Shown here one piece after another: positions 33,701 through 43,000 of a DNA stretch of 64,000 bases. The translations under genes were made by a program, and so were the position numbers. Position 1 is the first letter of the stretch. Each line of letters starts with the position of its first letter. Origin of the DNA: Cladopsammia gracilis (lineage: Eukaryota > Cnidaria > Anthozoa > Scleractinia > Dendrophylliidae); the NCBI GenBank assembly GCA_022457155.1, contig JAJGOT010000419.1, positions 707,173-771,172 on the forward strand, written 5' to 3'. The notes below the pieces were generated by a model that saw only the letters and a program-made list of their open reading frames with translations, had not been told where the DNA came from and did not search any database.

Positions 33701-34320
33701 AATAAACTAAACAATGTATTAAGTCACTGTCGTGACTTTTAAATTTCATCTTTGCTGAGATAGTTTCATGATTTTCAAGTGACTTTTGCATTGTTAATAA
33801 TAAGCTAACAATAATAAATTTCTGTTGTTCTACATTTTATTGACTTCTCACTCTGGCATTCCACATTGGCTTGCCACTGAGACATGTCTTAATTTTCTTC
33901 TCTATATTTATTAACATTGTAAGGAAGTCCTAAACATGATTGATTATTGGCAAAAAAACTGAACAGACTTATCAACATCTTAAACCTTGACAGCAAGGCC
34001 AAACATGAACAGGGTGTCATTAAGCTTGAGGTTGCTGGCTACACAAGGAAAATAGGCGGTCATTAACTCAGAATGGCTCCCCATATAACTGTACTAACTC
34101 TAAACTGTGTAATTATTTTATTACAGACAAGGGCACAGCGGAGGACTCAGAGGAAGATTGTTTTAGCCTGAACTCAGCTTCTCATCTGTTATATATTATT
34201 TACTTTTTATTACTTCAGCATGCTGCCAGCACAAGGGATCGACCCAGACGAAGTCAGCGGAACAAACAAGGGCGGACACTTCCTGTTATTCCACATGGCT
34301 CAAATGAAGCACCATGTTAA
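18736..34320 (+). CDS. REEP: REEP1-4-type ER membrane-shaping protein
   Basis: Exons: 18736-18767, 18851-18923, 21062-21141, 25572-25635, 26525-26581, 27110-27223, 27387-27595, 27735-27849, 28152-28202, 28673-28717, and a last exon at 34127-34171 (294 aa) or 34219-34320 (313 aa). All internal junctions are GT-AG and in phase. The protein starts [11 protein letters not shown]. It then carries the TB2/DP1/HVA22 core: [54 protein letters not shown], and [19 protein letters not shown]1-4 proteins insert hairpin membrane segments that shape tubular ER and link it to microtubules. The C-terminal half is acidic (EEREDEEEE) then basic and low-complexity, as in the family. Intron 3 carries an RTE LINE, intron 10 a PAT-like element. 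The exact paralogue within REEP1-4 cannot be assigned. Confidence 0.93.
21369..24490 (+). mobile_element. RTE-type LINE with 11-bp target-site duplication
   Basis: The element spans about 21380-24479 and is flanked by identical copies of tgcatcatgcg (21369-21379 and 24480-24490). The 3' end is a short tandem run (gatgatgatgat) rather than poly(A), a feature of RTE-clade LINEs. It carries one long intact reading frame. It sits in REEP intron 3, 238 bp after the donor and in the sense orientation. The perfect duplication and intact frame imply a recent insertion. Confidence 0.9.
21443..24463 (+). CDS. RTE LINE endonuclease-reverse transcriptase
   Basis: About 1006 aa from the first ATG inside the element; the frame is open further upstream but that part crosses the target-site duplication. 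N-terminal AP-endonuclease-like (EEP) domain: [34 protein letters not shown], and IDHVLI with SDHQLV. Reverse transcriptase follows: [73 protein letters not shown], and the catalytic FADDVAL. Its C-terminal region has [19 protein letters not shown] and [12 protein letters not shown]. The motifs needed for nicking and target-primed reverse transcription look intact. Clade assignment (RTE) rests on domain order, single ORF and tail. Confidence 0.9.
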   Translation: MTPQSESRQEALELRTPIMHPKTQLRIGNWNVRTLYAQGKAAQAAKAMREAKLQIMGISESRWCGSGKLILNTGETILYSGRDDDIHQHGVAIMLSREAARALINWTPIDERIIRARFHSRHVKLTLIHAYAPTNDADEETKDHFYEKLQVIVEKTQKHDILVITGDLNAKVGNDVEGYERVMGKHGIGTRNENGEKLCDFCAMNDLVITGTIFPHKEIHKQTWISPDRHTCNQIDHVLINRRFRTSVLDTRVIRSADIASDHQLVCSRLRLKLRAAPNGHAIRRARYDTSKLENDGCRRQFRLELRNRFEMLQNEGPEDSMDDNLEAELEKANDILEKAYNTTAKKVLGFKKKKVKPWISKESWDLIEQRKAIKLKLDGTSSERLKEKRRAEYKAKDREVKRQIRRDKRNWSEGIANEAEEAANNQQMKTLYNLTKVLCNDKPKQSAAVNDKNGNALTSSEDRKKRWREHFAEVLNREEPADPINEGDCEQQDIADIDTGPVSKAEIRKAIKSLKNGKAPGEDMITAELLKVDLEFTTGRVKELVDTIWNLEKVPRKWKRGLIVKIPKKGNLKECKNWRGVTLLPVVSKILGRIVIDRIRAGIDHRLRKEQAGFRSGRGTTEQIFILRNILEQVNEWQATLYVNFVDFEKAFDSVHRNGLWVIMKQYGIPQKITNIVKALYDGFECAVVEEETTPEWFDIKTGVKQGCTMSGFLFLLVIDWTMRHTVRDEGTGLRWKFTSKLEDLDFADDVALISSTQRHVQLKTDRLVESAERTGLRVNVGKCKVMRVNARNNEAITVNGQALEDVEKFVYLGATVCKQGGGDEDIKARLGKARGAFVKLNRVWNSNSVTKKTKIKLYKTLVKPVLMYGCETWKMNEGDAQKINVFQNRCLRRILKIKWQDKVTNKELLERANVDRLSEEVRRRRWRFIGHILRKHPDNDCVTALTWAPEGKRRRGWPKTTWRRTVERERTKAGWQSWCEVRTAAQDRLQWKTHVQALCASLAQ
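24541..24831 (+). pseudogene. RecQ-like helicase N-terminal fragment
   Basis: An open frame reads [21 protein letters not shown] then the Walker A motif [13 protein letters not shown], the start of a RecQ-type superfamily 2 helicase. The match is lost after LFAVLSA, where a hairpin element (24730-24875) interrupts. No DEAH box or later motif follows. It lies in REEP intron 3, just beyond the LINE. Probably a dispersed helicase pseudogene or transposon-borne fragment. Confidence 0.65.
24730..24875. repeat. Small hairpin element interrupting the RecQ-like fragment
   Basis: Inverted termini ataggcctttatc (24730-24742) and gataaaggcctat (24863-24875), 146 bp in all. The break in helicase similarity coincides with its left end. 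Confidence 0.5.
24917..25206. repeat. Two abutting pieces of the ttaaccctttc MITE family, opposite orientation
   Basis: 24917-25105 is a reverse-orientation copy (ttaactcctgagagtgcc, then aaatattgaaaaacaaatgg, then tttcatttgaatggt). About 25075-25206 is a forward copy (aaatcctatggtgtgacc, attcaaatgaaacctc, ending gcactctttggagtt). Nested or head-to-head insertion. Confidence 0.6.
25251..25419. repeat. Hairpin MITE, 'taatgttgtaggtt' family
   Basis: Near-perfect arms: left ttaatgctgtaggttaaaat with attattttaggttaaaaatt, right the reverse complement ending ttttaacctacaacattaa. It lies in REEP intron 3, 150 bp before exon 4. Confidence 0.75.
28272..28587. repeat. Hairpin MITE in REEP intron 9, with a perfect inner hairpin
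   Basis: Outer arms attaatcgaatcaataaca ... ttcgagatt (left) and aatcgagaattctgtta ... gatacgatt (right). In the middle, 28440-28491, gtccaattacagctatccaa and its reverse complement form a tight hairpin with an 8-10 nt loop. Non-coding. Confidence 0.65.
28778..28996 (+). mobile_element. MITE copy, 'ttaaccctttcactccc' family (satellite progenitor)
   Basis: Begins taaaccctttcactccca and ends tgggagtcaaagggtta, imperfect terminal inverted repeats about 215 bp apart. The interior carries gtgtgaccatttaaatgaaa and tttttcaatattttacaaaa, shared with copies at 43836-44050 (reverse) and 48201-48400. Its 5' half matches the 106-bp satellite unit in SIL1 intron 4. Confidence 0.7.
28997..30234 (+). other. 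REEP intron 10, left part
   Basis: AT-rich intron sequence surrounding the foldback at 29419-29846. Nothing coding recognised. Confidence 0.5.
29419..29846. mobile_element. Foldback element with about 175-bp near-perfect arms
   Basis: 29419-29593 is almost the exact reverse complement of 29674-29846. Starts taggtaaacgatttttcg, includes tcgcgacgtttcgactgc and ccaatcgacctcatcacctg on the right arm, and ends cgaaaaatcgtttaccta. An 80-bp spacer contains a further small hairpin (cttgatt ... aatcaag, 29651-29668). No ORF. It lies in REEP intron 10, 390 bp upstream of the PAT-like element. Confidence 0.85.
30235..30381 (+). repeat. Split direct repeat A1
   Basis: 147 bp, identical by eye to 33320-33466. 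Begins ttggttgttttggccttg and ends cctcgctagtttta. Marks the 5' end of the retroelement. Confidence 0.9.
30418..31440 (+). CDS. Gag-like protein of the PAT-type element
   Basis: 340 aa from the ATG at 30418 (the frame is open upstream, but only without an ATG). Ser/Lys-rich N-terminus ([16 protein letters not shown]), a Glu/Leu-rich helical stretch ([20 protein letters not shown]), then a middle domain ([32 protein letters not shown]). The C-terminal Cys/His cluster has [12 protein letters not shown] then [16 protein letters not shown], as in Gag proteins of tyrosine-recombinase elements from animals. Presumed role: nucleocapsid-like RNA binding. The ORF is intact. Confidence 0.8.
   Translation: MGTRSTRSSSKKSSSFLLPSEMDALAAALGEDPDPIYNPDPQNTGAIPKKKSSKKSKSSSSEDPSASVENLIRLEVLRKENLTTQLQISETQLKLAQLNANVSSQASGATPLSSPSKLRSVIAPNASSSPVLPADFEEIPSLNQLRSKKKAGASLPNNFLFSSKGTVEYDKLELAEFVCGYLEFCKEQPESSKASLLKHLHLLMERAITYSWSSVRNFHLSVNNAVDQGRLSWQSFESIRERAQTFFTHQDLRSNTTSPSCNYSTPARSKGKDQFCKDWNYTGKCSCAITDPSYKAVHRCRVCDSADHAMLTCAKRKYPIPSSQSNASSTSFSSGADHSS
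31470..32156 (+). pseudogene. RT/RNase H remnant with internal deletion
   Basis: 31486-31878 encodes the N-terminal lead-in of the RT domain ([36 protein letters not shown]). A frame break follows, and 31911-32156 encodes the end of RNase H ([33 protein letters not shown]). The RT palm with its YxDD-type motif and most of RNase H, normally several hundred residues, are absent between them. Neither piece has an ATG in a sensible place. The element therefore cannot reverse-transcribe itself. Confidence 0.82.
32134..33189 (+). CDS. Tyrosine recombinase of the PAT-type element
   Basis: Frame open for 351 codons; the first ATG is at 32275, but similarity appears to begin earlier ([20 protein letters not shown]), so the true start is unclear. 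N-terminal SAM-like helices, then the catalytic part: arginine I in [10 protein letters not shown], a lysine-rich turn ([11 protein letters not shown]), box [15 protein letters not shown], and [12 protein letters not shown] with the nucleophile tyrosine. Family members usually have HxxR in box II; here the histidine position is Arg (RSFR). The recombinase would insert the circular cDNA. The ORF is uninterrupted despite loss of the RT. Confidence 0.85.
   Translation: MYLPSCLSSRIYSRAHHYFCFPENAAHLLDYANNIQSFAFQESTKRNMRTQLNAYLLFCDHCFFHPFPVSKQAYLAYLVFLSKSLSCYCSLVNYANILKHINKSLGVDFSFMHDYDAFLTQRALRRIMGDSVRVTQPVTVDILLNVFHHFDWSNQLHICMHALFLVAFFSFLRISNLVPYTVAASHSVNAYFLKRQDVSFTTSGAVLRVYRTKTIQFKQRVLEIPLPFIPNSVMCPVTALKRYLSTVPNSASSPLFMVNHSGLFQPILAAHFNRFFKSCITTVGLEPGNFSSRSFRQGGATFAFNCGAPTEFIKAQGDWQSDAYLIYLKLSTKKKLDILQAISGSLSGVTI
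33243..33320 (+). repeat. Split direct repeat B1
   Basis: 78 bp beginning ggggtttcatcttatcgc and ending ggtgttcactaatt. Identical to 33483-33560 and directly abutting A2. Confidence 0.9.
33320..33466 (+). repeat. Split direct repeat A2
   Basis: Identical to A1. Together with B1 it forms the internal B1-A2 junction through which the circular DNA intermediate of this class is thought to be templated. Confidence 0.9.
33483..33560 (+). repeat. Split direct repeat B2
   Basis: Identical to B1; marks the 3' end of the element. A2 and B2 are separated by 16 bp (ccctccctaccctccc). Confidence 0.9.
33561..34126 (+). other. REEP intron 10, right part
   Basis: AT-rich, no recognised repeat or exon before the acceptor at 34126. 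Confidence 0.5.
34127..34320 (+). other. REEP: Two alternative last exons of REEP
   Basis: Exon 10 ends in phase 0. Two acceptors downstream give in-frame ends: 34127 (after ttattacag), reading [14 protein letters not shown] then stop at 34171; and 34219 (after acttcag), reading [17 protein letters not shown] and on to a stop at 34320. Both tails are Arg-rich and share a TR...RR.QR pattern. Which is used cannot be decided without transcripts. Confidence 0.55.
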
Positions 34321-35655
34321 CGAGTAGTCCTGAATTTGTGTACCTTATCTCAGAGATGTGGCCATCAATGAGATGATTTGTTTTGCCCAAATTATGGAGG
34401 CTTATTATATATTGAGACTGTCCTGTGAAGTTAAATCAGCATGTTACTTATAAGATTAATTTGCTACTTTGGCTAACTTGAACAAAGAAACTAGCTTTTC
34501 TAGCTTAGTTTAGTTTGGTTGAAAGGTTGCTACAATACCAAATGGTCATCAGAAATCAATTTAGCAGTGGTTATATCTGGTTTGGTTTAAAATCAATTTT
34601 ATTGACAAACAATTTAGCAATGTGGCATTCCTTTTAAACTTTACACTAACATGGTTAAAGGGACAGTCTCTGGAAACAACCGCACATCATTATGAACTAT
34701 TTAACTTTAAGGCTTATAGCTAGTGAAAGTAGAATTATTATACCCAGGAATGTAAATATTCATTCACGATGGTACATTGTAGTATAGTAGAGTATAGTAT
34801 GTTTAGCTGTTGTAGTAATTTTGAAGCCATGTAAAGATGTTCAAGGTTGTCATATTTTTTTATTTTCATAACAGTTCAAAATGACTGCTAAATACAACCA
34901 AATCTCGTGTATACTGACACTACATGAACAACAACAGAACGAGTGTCTGTATTACAAGGGTGTCCATAATACTATTTTATGACATGGTCCATTCTTCTTA
35001 TGGATTGTTCGGGTGTGTGTCCCGGGGGAGGGGAGGGGTGGGGTGTAGAGAAATTGGGTCTGCTGTAAAGGGAAAATTGCAATGATATTGAAAGTAATGT
35101 TTTTTTGCTTGCTTTTTAATTAATGTACAGTTGGTGAAACAGTCTTATATACATCATTTTCTAGCGTGTAAGAGTAGTCTTTTTACTTGATGCAGTGCAA
35201 ATAATTACTTACACTTCATGCAACTTTTAGATTCGACGCTCTTAAAGATACCTGTAAGCTGTTTTTGTAGGAGACCACTTTCTTTATAGTTTCTCTACAT
35301 TTTGTAAAAAAAGGACAAACGTGTAAAACTTCCGATTTTCTGACATAGGTAACTTATCGTGCTTATGTCCATGAAGACTTTACTTATTTAGGTCAGAGTA
35401 ATTTGCCAATAGGTTCTGGTTACTATGTTCAATACCTGAGGTTATTTTTCTTAGGATCAGTTCATATTTTGCTAAATTGTTAATGCACGGCCAGTAGAAA
35501 AGAGAGAATTCCGTAAATGTATAAATAAACTTAGGCTGCAAAACAATATTGGACTATTGTGAACGTTGCTCAGTATGTGAGGTAACTCAACCCGTACATG
35601 TGTTGGGTTTTTATGTTCTTCCCATTGGTCCAAGAGCGAATAACTTTATCCAGGG

Positions 35656-35793
35656 AATAGAGGTTTTGCACAGCAGCCATGTTGCATGGCAGGAACAATA
35701 GATGCTTTTCCCTATGGGAAAGAATGTTCTTTCTAATGCAAAACATTTTCATTGTTCCTGCCATGCAACATGGCTGCTGTGCAAAAACTCTAT
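35656..35793. repeat. Inverted repeat, 43-bp arms
   Basis: The left arm (atagaggttttgcacagcag through ggcaggaacaat) and right arm (attgttcctgcc through ctgctgtgcaaaaactctat) are near-perfect reverse complements with a 50-bp spacer that contains its own small hairpin (cttttccctatgggaaag). Confidence 0.8.
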
Positions 35794-36049
35794 TGCCATT
35801 CAATGTATAGAATGATAATAGTCAACTTCATTACAATTTAAAGTGTCAATGCTGTTAATAAATTGGGGACACTGTCTTATTCCAAATACATTATTTACCC
35901 ACTGGATAAGGTTATCTGCTCAATGAACAACCCCTGAAAAATGTTTATTTCTCTGTTACAATTCTTCTAGATTACAGGGTGGCTTTATTGTAATGTAGGG
36001 CCACTCGGATAGAGAAGGTTTCGGTTGGCTTTTGTAAACTAAAATCAAA

Positions 36050-36210
36050 GTAATCACCACAGGCTTACCATCCTCTGTGTGGTGTGCTGTGCAACTGTAA
36101 TGGCTCTATCGGTCTTTAAAAGGCGAAATTTAGGGCTCTTAAAACTCGTAAAAATGAAACAAAATTGTATTTGCACAGCACAGCACACCACACATACATA
36201 GGATGGCAAG
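36050..36210. repeat. Inverted repeat, about 40-bp arms
   Basis: taatcaccacaggcttacca, tcctctgtgtggtgtgctgt on the left against the reverse complement (cagcacaccacacatacata, ggatggcaagcctgtgtaat) on the right. Flanked to the right by a partial copy of the caattgagtgtc MITE family (36215-36420). Confidence 0.75.
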
Positions 36211-36513
36211 CCTGTGTAATCACTCTGGCCAATCACAACGCTGGAGACAATCCAATGAACCAATCAGAACTTAAACTTTATCCGTTGACAAGCGCAGGAA
36301 TATGCGTGCGAGCAAATTGAGATCAGTTTTCCTCTAATTTCAATTGGTCGAAATCACTGGCGCGAGTGTTTCAATCACATAGCGTTGGAATGCAAGAACA
36401 AACAAATTCCAGTTTCTTTTCAACACTCTAGTGGAAACTGCTCAGTGGAGAACCCACCCCATTGCAATAAAAACATTCCAATGTACAAAGCAGAGGAATA
36501 TGTAATGTTAGAG

Positions 36514-36787
36514 CAGTTTTCAATTGAGTGTCGTAAAACCAAAACCAAAGTAATTACTCTGACCAATCACAGCAGCCGTAAACAATCCAATGAACCAATC
36601 AGAGCTCGAAGCAATTACCTGTCAGCGGCGCCAAGTGCGGGAAAACGCGTGTGAGCAAGTCACGATTGGTTTTGGTTTTCTGATTCCTCAAGAAAGTGAC
36701 GCTAGATTTTTTTTAGCCAATCACAAAGCGGAGCAATGCAAAACCAAACCAATTGTGTAATTACTTTTGACACTCAATTGAAAACTG
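36514..36787. mobile_element. MITE, 'cagttttcaattgagtgtc' family, full copy
   Basis: Perfect 19-bp termini: cagttttcaattgagtgtc at the left and its reverse complement gacactcaattgaaaactg at the right. Subterminal ccaaaaccaaagtaattact is also complementary to the right side. Other copies: 44471-44712 (partial) and 47886-48140 (opposite orientation), both in NCAPG introns. Confidence 0.85.
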
Positions 36788-37056
36788 ATCTATTACATCG
36801 TAAATACCACTGACTAATCAAATAATATGCTGTTATGTTCTGTTGCAATTGGCTTTGGTTACCGCAGATACATGTGTGAAATCAAAACATGGTTCAGCAG
36901 TAGCACATACACATGTATAGTTTAATTGTAAACAGTTTAACTGGAATGAAATCGATCTACACAAGGTGTTTGAGAACAGTCATGTCTTGAGTATTTCAAC
37001 TTGGAAAAAATTATGGAATAAAATATGTACATTTTAGATGGCGGGCATTATCTGGA

Positions 37057-40000
37057 TCAGGCAAAAATATCATCAGAATCGTTGCAAACATTTTCCTTTT
37101 CACTGTTGTCATCTGAATTTATCATGGAGGCTAAATTTTTGTCAGCATCTTTCTTGCTTTTCCTGTGAAACAATACGCATTGATTAGTGATTGATATAGA
37201 AACTGATAGTATAATTCTGCTGACTAGTCAAAAAAAAACTTGTTATGTACCTGGTAGATCTTGTTCGTCTTGCCGGCGTTTCCTCGCTCATCACACGGGA
37301 AGGACTGTTATAGAAATAGTAAAGCACAGTGAACAAAAATCCAATATACTTAGCTGCTGCTAACTCTTAATAATAACCACGTTCTAATTAATGTTCTTGC
37401 GGTGCGATGATACTTTACTTGACTTTACTGCTGGCCATCCCACTGCAAATTTAAATTCTTTTCATTCTTGTATACATGCATAGAAAAGTTCCTAAACCAT
37501 TTTAGCGTATGGAGGTCCAGTGCGCAGGTGGATTGCGCATCGAATATTTCACTCCCAAGGTTGGTTCTTTAATCGGTTTCCGTTAAATTGCAGAGCAAGA
37601 CACGTTAGGCCTGCCAGTTATTTAAAGTTTGGATGGTGCTTACCTGAACCAATTTCAATTTGGCCAAACCTAATATTAAAACGCTGTTTGTTATAAAACA
37701 GTGTCAAGAAGGTATATAGCAAAGATTAAACTCTTTCCTCCTTAAAATGACTCACTTAAAAACAGATGTCCGTTACTGTCTTAAAAAGCGGGTTAACTTA
37801 AATTCGTTTAAATAACCGGCTGATTGTCTCTCTCTTCCAAACAAAATGCTGGGGGGAAATTTGCACTGGACTATCATCCTATCCTTGAGGAGAAGCGAAT
37901 AAGGCACGGATACGTTCTTACCTAAGTTCTTTATCCGTGGCAGTTGATTTTGTCGCCTTTCTCTTGCTCTTTGTTCTAGTTTTAGATTTGGGTGGTTTTG
38001 TTTGAACCTGGGTTTTGTCGATGTTAGGGACTTCACAAGTTTCTTCTGAAGACCAGAATGAAAAAAAAAAAAATAGAAAACATGTGATTTAATATTTCTT
38101 GAAGGTTTGCTCGGATTACGAACCCATCCCACTACTGGGTATTAGCGGGCGACCCAAATAACGGCTCCATAGAAGACTGATCCTAGGCTTCTATAGGTTT
38201 AAGCAATTTGTTATAAAATACCGTGGCTTTCTGAGGCATAAATGCAAAAATCGAAGAAGTCCCTCTAAAAAAATTAACGTAAATTATTTTTAAAAGCAGT
38301 TCAGGTTCTTGTTGATTGTTATTAATCTTCTTTCTTGTCCCGGTTAATTTTAAAATACTAACTTTTCAGCAAACCATATGGGTTAAAAACCAACCCAACA
38401 AAATAGAGACAAAGCTCCTCCAAGTCGGGCTGCCGTATATGGCATAAAAACATAAAAACCGATGCTTGTATTCCATCTTATTCGTCTTATTCGTCTGATT
38501 CTTTATGTTGGGTCTTGGCCAACATTTTTAATTGCTAACAACAAGCAAATTAGGTTGGTACCATCACTGCCAAGGCCTGTAACTCCATTACCACTGGAAC
38601 TAAACACAAGGCTAAAGGCGCTGTTACACTAGGCAATATTTCGTGCAACTTGTCTCGCAACAACTAAAAACCGTGCGTTGCGATGCTCCGAGACAAGTTG
38701 CCTGGAGGGTGTTACACTGGGCAATGTTTCTTGCAATTTGTCTCGCTCGACGGTGAAAGGAGCAATTTCATTGGCTAAAGTCACAAAACGTTGCGACACA
38801 AGTTGCAGGAAACGTGTTACACTACGCAACGCTTGAAAAATTCGTTGCGGCGTGGCGAGAATCGTTGCGAAAAGTAGAACCGACTTCTACTTCTCGCAAC
38901 GATTGCGGCAACAAAAAAATCGCGAGAAATGTTTGTTGCGGGGTATGTTACACTGAGCAATTTTTCATGCAACTTGTGTCGCAACAAAATTGCGAGACAA
39001 GTTGCACGAAACATTGCCTAGTGTAACAGCGCCCTAAGGAAGCCACACTTGAAAAGGGGTCAAATGGAAGCACGCTATACTACTTTCTCAAACTCGTTAA
39101 TTCATCAAGTCCAAACAAAGGAAATCATGAGCGTGACAAGTGGTTGGGAAACCTGATCTTAATAGACCTCTTTAGCTTGTATGTTTTGTTTTCCCAATGT
39201 AAGTCATGTGATGTTCTCAAGGGATTTGTCCTTTGTCTTTTCATAAATTATGCATACATATGCACGTGAAGAAAACAAAATTGAAAAGAAACAGTTCTCT
39301 AGTTACATCACATGATCTACATTGGGAAAACAAAACATACAAGCTAAAGAGGTCTGTTAGCACAGATTTTGGCGATTTTATTCCTTTGATTTCTTCTTAT
39401 CTAATGATCAGTTTGAGAAGTTATTAGTATAACAAACACTCGAAGTCGGTTAAATAAAATCGGCTCCACCCATTTTTTTAACCCATTTCTGTGTTGGAAA
39501 TCGTGATGAAACACTCTTCTTCGTGTTTGATATAATTATTACTTAACAGCGCCGAACATACTCACCATGCGCCTGACCTGTCTCTTCCTCGTTGCATTCC
39601 ATCCGTTTTGCGGACGCTTGCTCTTCAGATGGACAGCTAGTCCCTTCTAATCTCTCACAGGGGTCTGTATTATTTACCGTTGTCTCATCTGGCTTGGCAT
39701 CAGTGATGTCTTCTGTTCCCTCGGCATGAACTTGGTTGTCCTCTTCAGGTTCTGTCTGGGAAGCATCTACACCTTCTGAAAAGGAGCAGATCTAAATGAA
39801 ATTGTTTAAGGGGGCTATTTCATCATTTTTAGTGTTTCTTTAAAAACCCAACAGATATTTTATATCAGTGGGATCCCAAAAATTATGGTCCAGTATTGCT
39901 TAAAGTTATTCTACTGGTGCTCTAAGAGTTAAAATACGTGTCTTTGGCTGCAGATGGCCAGGATGGAAATGGATTGCTTCTTGGAAAAATTGGGCCAATT

Positions 40001-43000
40001 GTTTTCTGTTCTTGTGTCTTGGAAAACTCCCTAAAACTCTAATTATGGTTTGTTCTCTCTTCGAAAATTCACTTGATACCTTCAAGTGATACCTTTAACC
40101 TATAAGTATTTCATGTATGACAAAGGTGCTCCGTTTTAATTTGGGGCAGTTTTGCACATTAAAATGTCAAACTCCCGATGGCATAGCACCTTTAAGCTTG
40201 ATAATCTATAGTAAGGCAGCATGAGTTAGCATTATCCAGTGGCCAAGTTGTTGAACTAGTCCAGACTTCACTGTACTGACCGTTATTTAAATTTGAACAA
40301 CGGCAGCTTGTAGTTCAGACACCCAAATGAGCTAGTTTCTGGGAAATACATCATTTCTGACTATTATGCCAGATTGGTCAGCACTGGTGGGTGCTTGTAT
40401 GGGACATGAGACCAACAAGGGACTGACAAGGTCTGCCACAGTCTAGGCAAACAAAGTTTCTTTTAGGCCTGACGATAACACAAGCCATTAACCACGGAGG
40501 GCTTCTGTTAAGCCTGGTTTTCATATGTCGGGAAAATCCCAGACGATCGGGGATGTTGCTGTTCCCGATCGTCCCAGATTTTGTCGATATGTCGGGAAAA
40601 TCGCCGATCGTCGCAGAAATCTGAGACGCGTCGGGAAAATAGCAACGCTCCCGATTTTCCCGATTTGTCCCCGAATATCCCAGATGATAGGGGATGTCTA
40701 CGATTGAGTGTTTTCAGAAGTCGGCAAAATCTGGGACGGTCGGGAAATAGCGAAATCCCCGATCGCCTGGGATTTTCCCGACATATGAAAACCAGGCTTT
40801 AGTGTTGGAGTTGGCACCACGTGAAATGAATTGCCTCTTTTTGATGGAGTCAGGTGATGCGAGCACAAGACTAATTCAGTTGTTGTCCTAATGGCAATTG
40901 TTACGCTTTGAAACAATCACGCTTTTTGACAGTTAGGGACATGGGTGGTTATTGAATATAATCATTGGAAAAGAACCAAGAGTTCCGTACTGAGACAAGT
41001 GAAAAAGAAGATTGTAATCTCACCGTTTTCCGAGTCTGTAAGAATAAGCAGCATCTTCTGGAATTTATTGAGTGTTTTCACAGACACACTATCTTCAATA
41101 GCCTGAAAAACGTGTTTTATACGAAAGAATGAGTTAGGTCAGAAGCTTATTAGTAATGATCTTCTGGTTAGGTTTATATAACTGACAAAGTAATCTGTTT
41201 ATCTGTAATTTGGCTTCTTAGTTGTCACAATAAGTCTCCATTTTTGTTTGACTAAAAAGCATGGCCAAACATTTTTTCCACACGAGCATTTGTATCACTT
41301 GTACTCGTCTGCACTACTGCGTTTTCACTTTGAAAACCCATACCTTATTACGTGCTTTTGCCCATCGTTCACACTACAGCAACGGAAACATTAATGTTCC
41401 CAAAATGCTTCACAAAGTATGCTTCAAAAACGCTTTAATGCGGATGGGACCGTAACAAATGGTAAACGTTGAACGCCTTTTGGAACATTAGGGTTTGTTG
41501 TTGGCGACAATAACGGTTAGTGCTCCAGTCTCCCTTTCAGATTTATAAAAAACTGTGAATGGTTTCAGTTGTACAAGGTACCTCTATCATCCTTGTAGTA
41601 AGGACCTTCATTTCCTTAATTGTTGATTGCGCACAGCCCGTAAGGTCCATCAGCGTGAGTATCTTACACAGCACCCTCACACCAGGTGCCTCGGGGTCAG
41701 ACAGAATCTCATTAGCCACTGCTAGACTCAGGGAAACATGGATGCTGGCTACCTACAGATAACAAAACAAGACATCAAGCTTAAAAACACATTTGTATCA
41801 ATGGAAACCCCAAATGATGGCTATGCGCCTCGTTGGTTATATATATCAGTTCATATCCGGCGCATTCTCAAAGAATAACTGTTAATTAACTTCGGATGCC
41901 TAGGATGGAAATTAAACGCAACTTGAAAAAATAGGATCATTTTGTTTCATGTTCTTTCCTTGTGTCTTGGAAAAATCGTTTAAAACTGAGTTTTGTTTGT
42001 TATCCCATCGAGAATTCACTTGACCCCATAAACGTAAACTAAGGAGGAGCTTATTATTCCTGAAAAAAATGTTAAAAAATGTATGACCTTCCAATCAGTA
42101 ATTTCTGCGGCAAAGAAAATCTTCTGAATATTGAATAGCCAGGTCCATTTTTGAAAATTTCAAAATAACCAAAGATTGCTTGAATGCTGCCGGTACCTCA
42201 TGAGGGTGCAATAAAATTATGGTTTTGATAAGGCCGTCAAATGTGGGATGTAATCTCTGGGCTTATATTTGTTCAAAGGCCTTTTATCTGGCAGGAGAGG
42301 AAAAGGTTTCTGCGGGGCTCATTAATGGTGGGATGATTAGCAGAAGGATTTGGAGTGTTTTTGGATGACAATTTTTACCTCAGTGACATCAATGGAATTT
42401 CCTTGCTTTGCTAAGTATTTCGAGTTTGTCAGTTGCACCAGCAGCTCTGCCACGTTGTTGATGTTGACAGATGCCAGTGGAGATGAGACAGGAGCACTAA
42501 ATAATGTCTGCAAAGTGGGAAGAAATGCCTCCTCAACCAGTTCCTGGTTCATACTGCAAGACACATTCAACAGACATGGTTAGTAAAGTGGCAGTGAATG
42601 ATTTGCACCTTGAGGCCTGTTACTCGAAAGTCCCGATGACTTTTCGAGCCCAGAGCTTTATTTTAAAATAAGAATCTATAGAATGGTGATGTAGTTTTCT
42701 GCCCGTGTACCAGCCTGACTTGTTACGTCAACTTAGAATTGTATTGCTTAGCTTTGACATCAATAAAATTTGAATATTTGATGTAAAATTTGCGCACATA
42801 AAATAGCTTTTCGGGCCCGTAAAAGTATCGTGACTTTTGACAAACAGGCTCCAGGAGTCTCGATCAGTAGTCCTGAAAACAACTGTTGCAGGCAATGACT
42901 GGGAACTCTCCTTTCTTTTCCTTCATTGCAATCAATGTTCTCTCTTCACGCTACCCCTCCCTCTTCGTCCAGTCCAGGCTTTTAGCCAGGTGGGTGTCCA

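Larger units (their letters stand above)
34321..37056. other. Convergent REEP/NCAPG intergenic region with hairpin repeats
   Basis: Holds the 3' UTRs of both genes. It carries inverted repeats at 35656-35793, 36050-36210 and 36514-36787. A plus-strand aataaa at about 35523 is a possible late poly(A) signal for REEP. No exon recognised. Confidence 0.5.
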
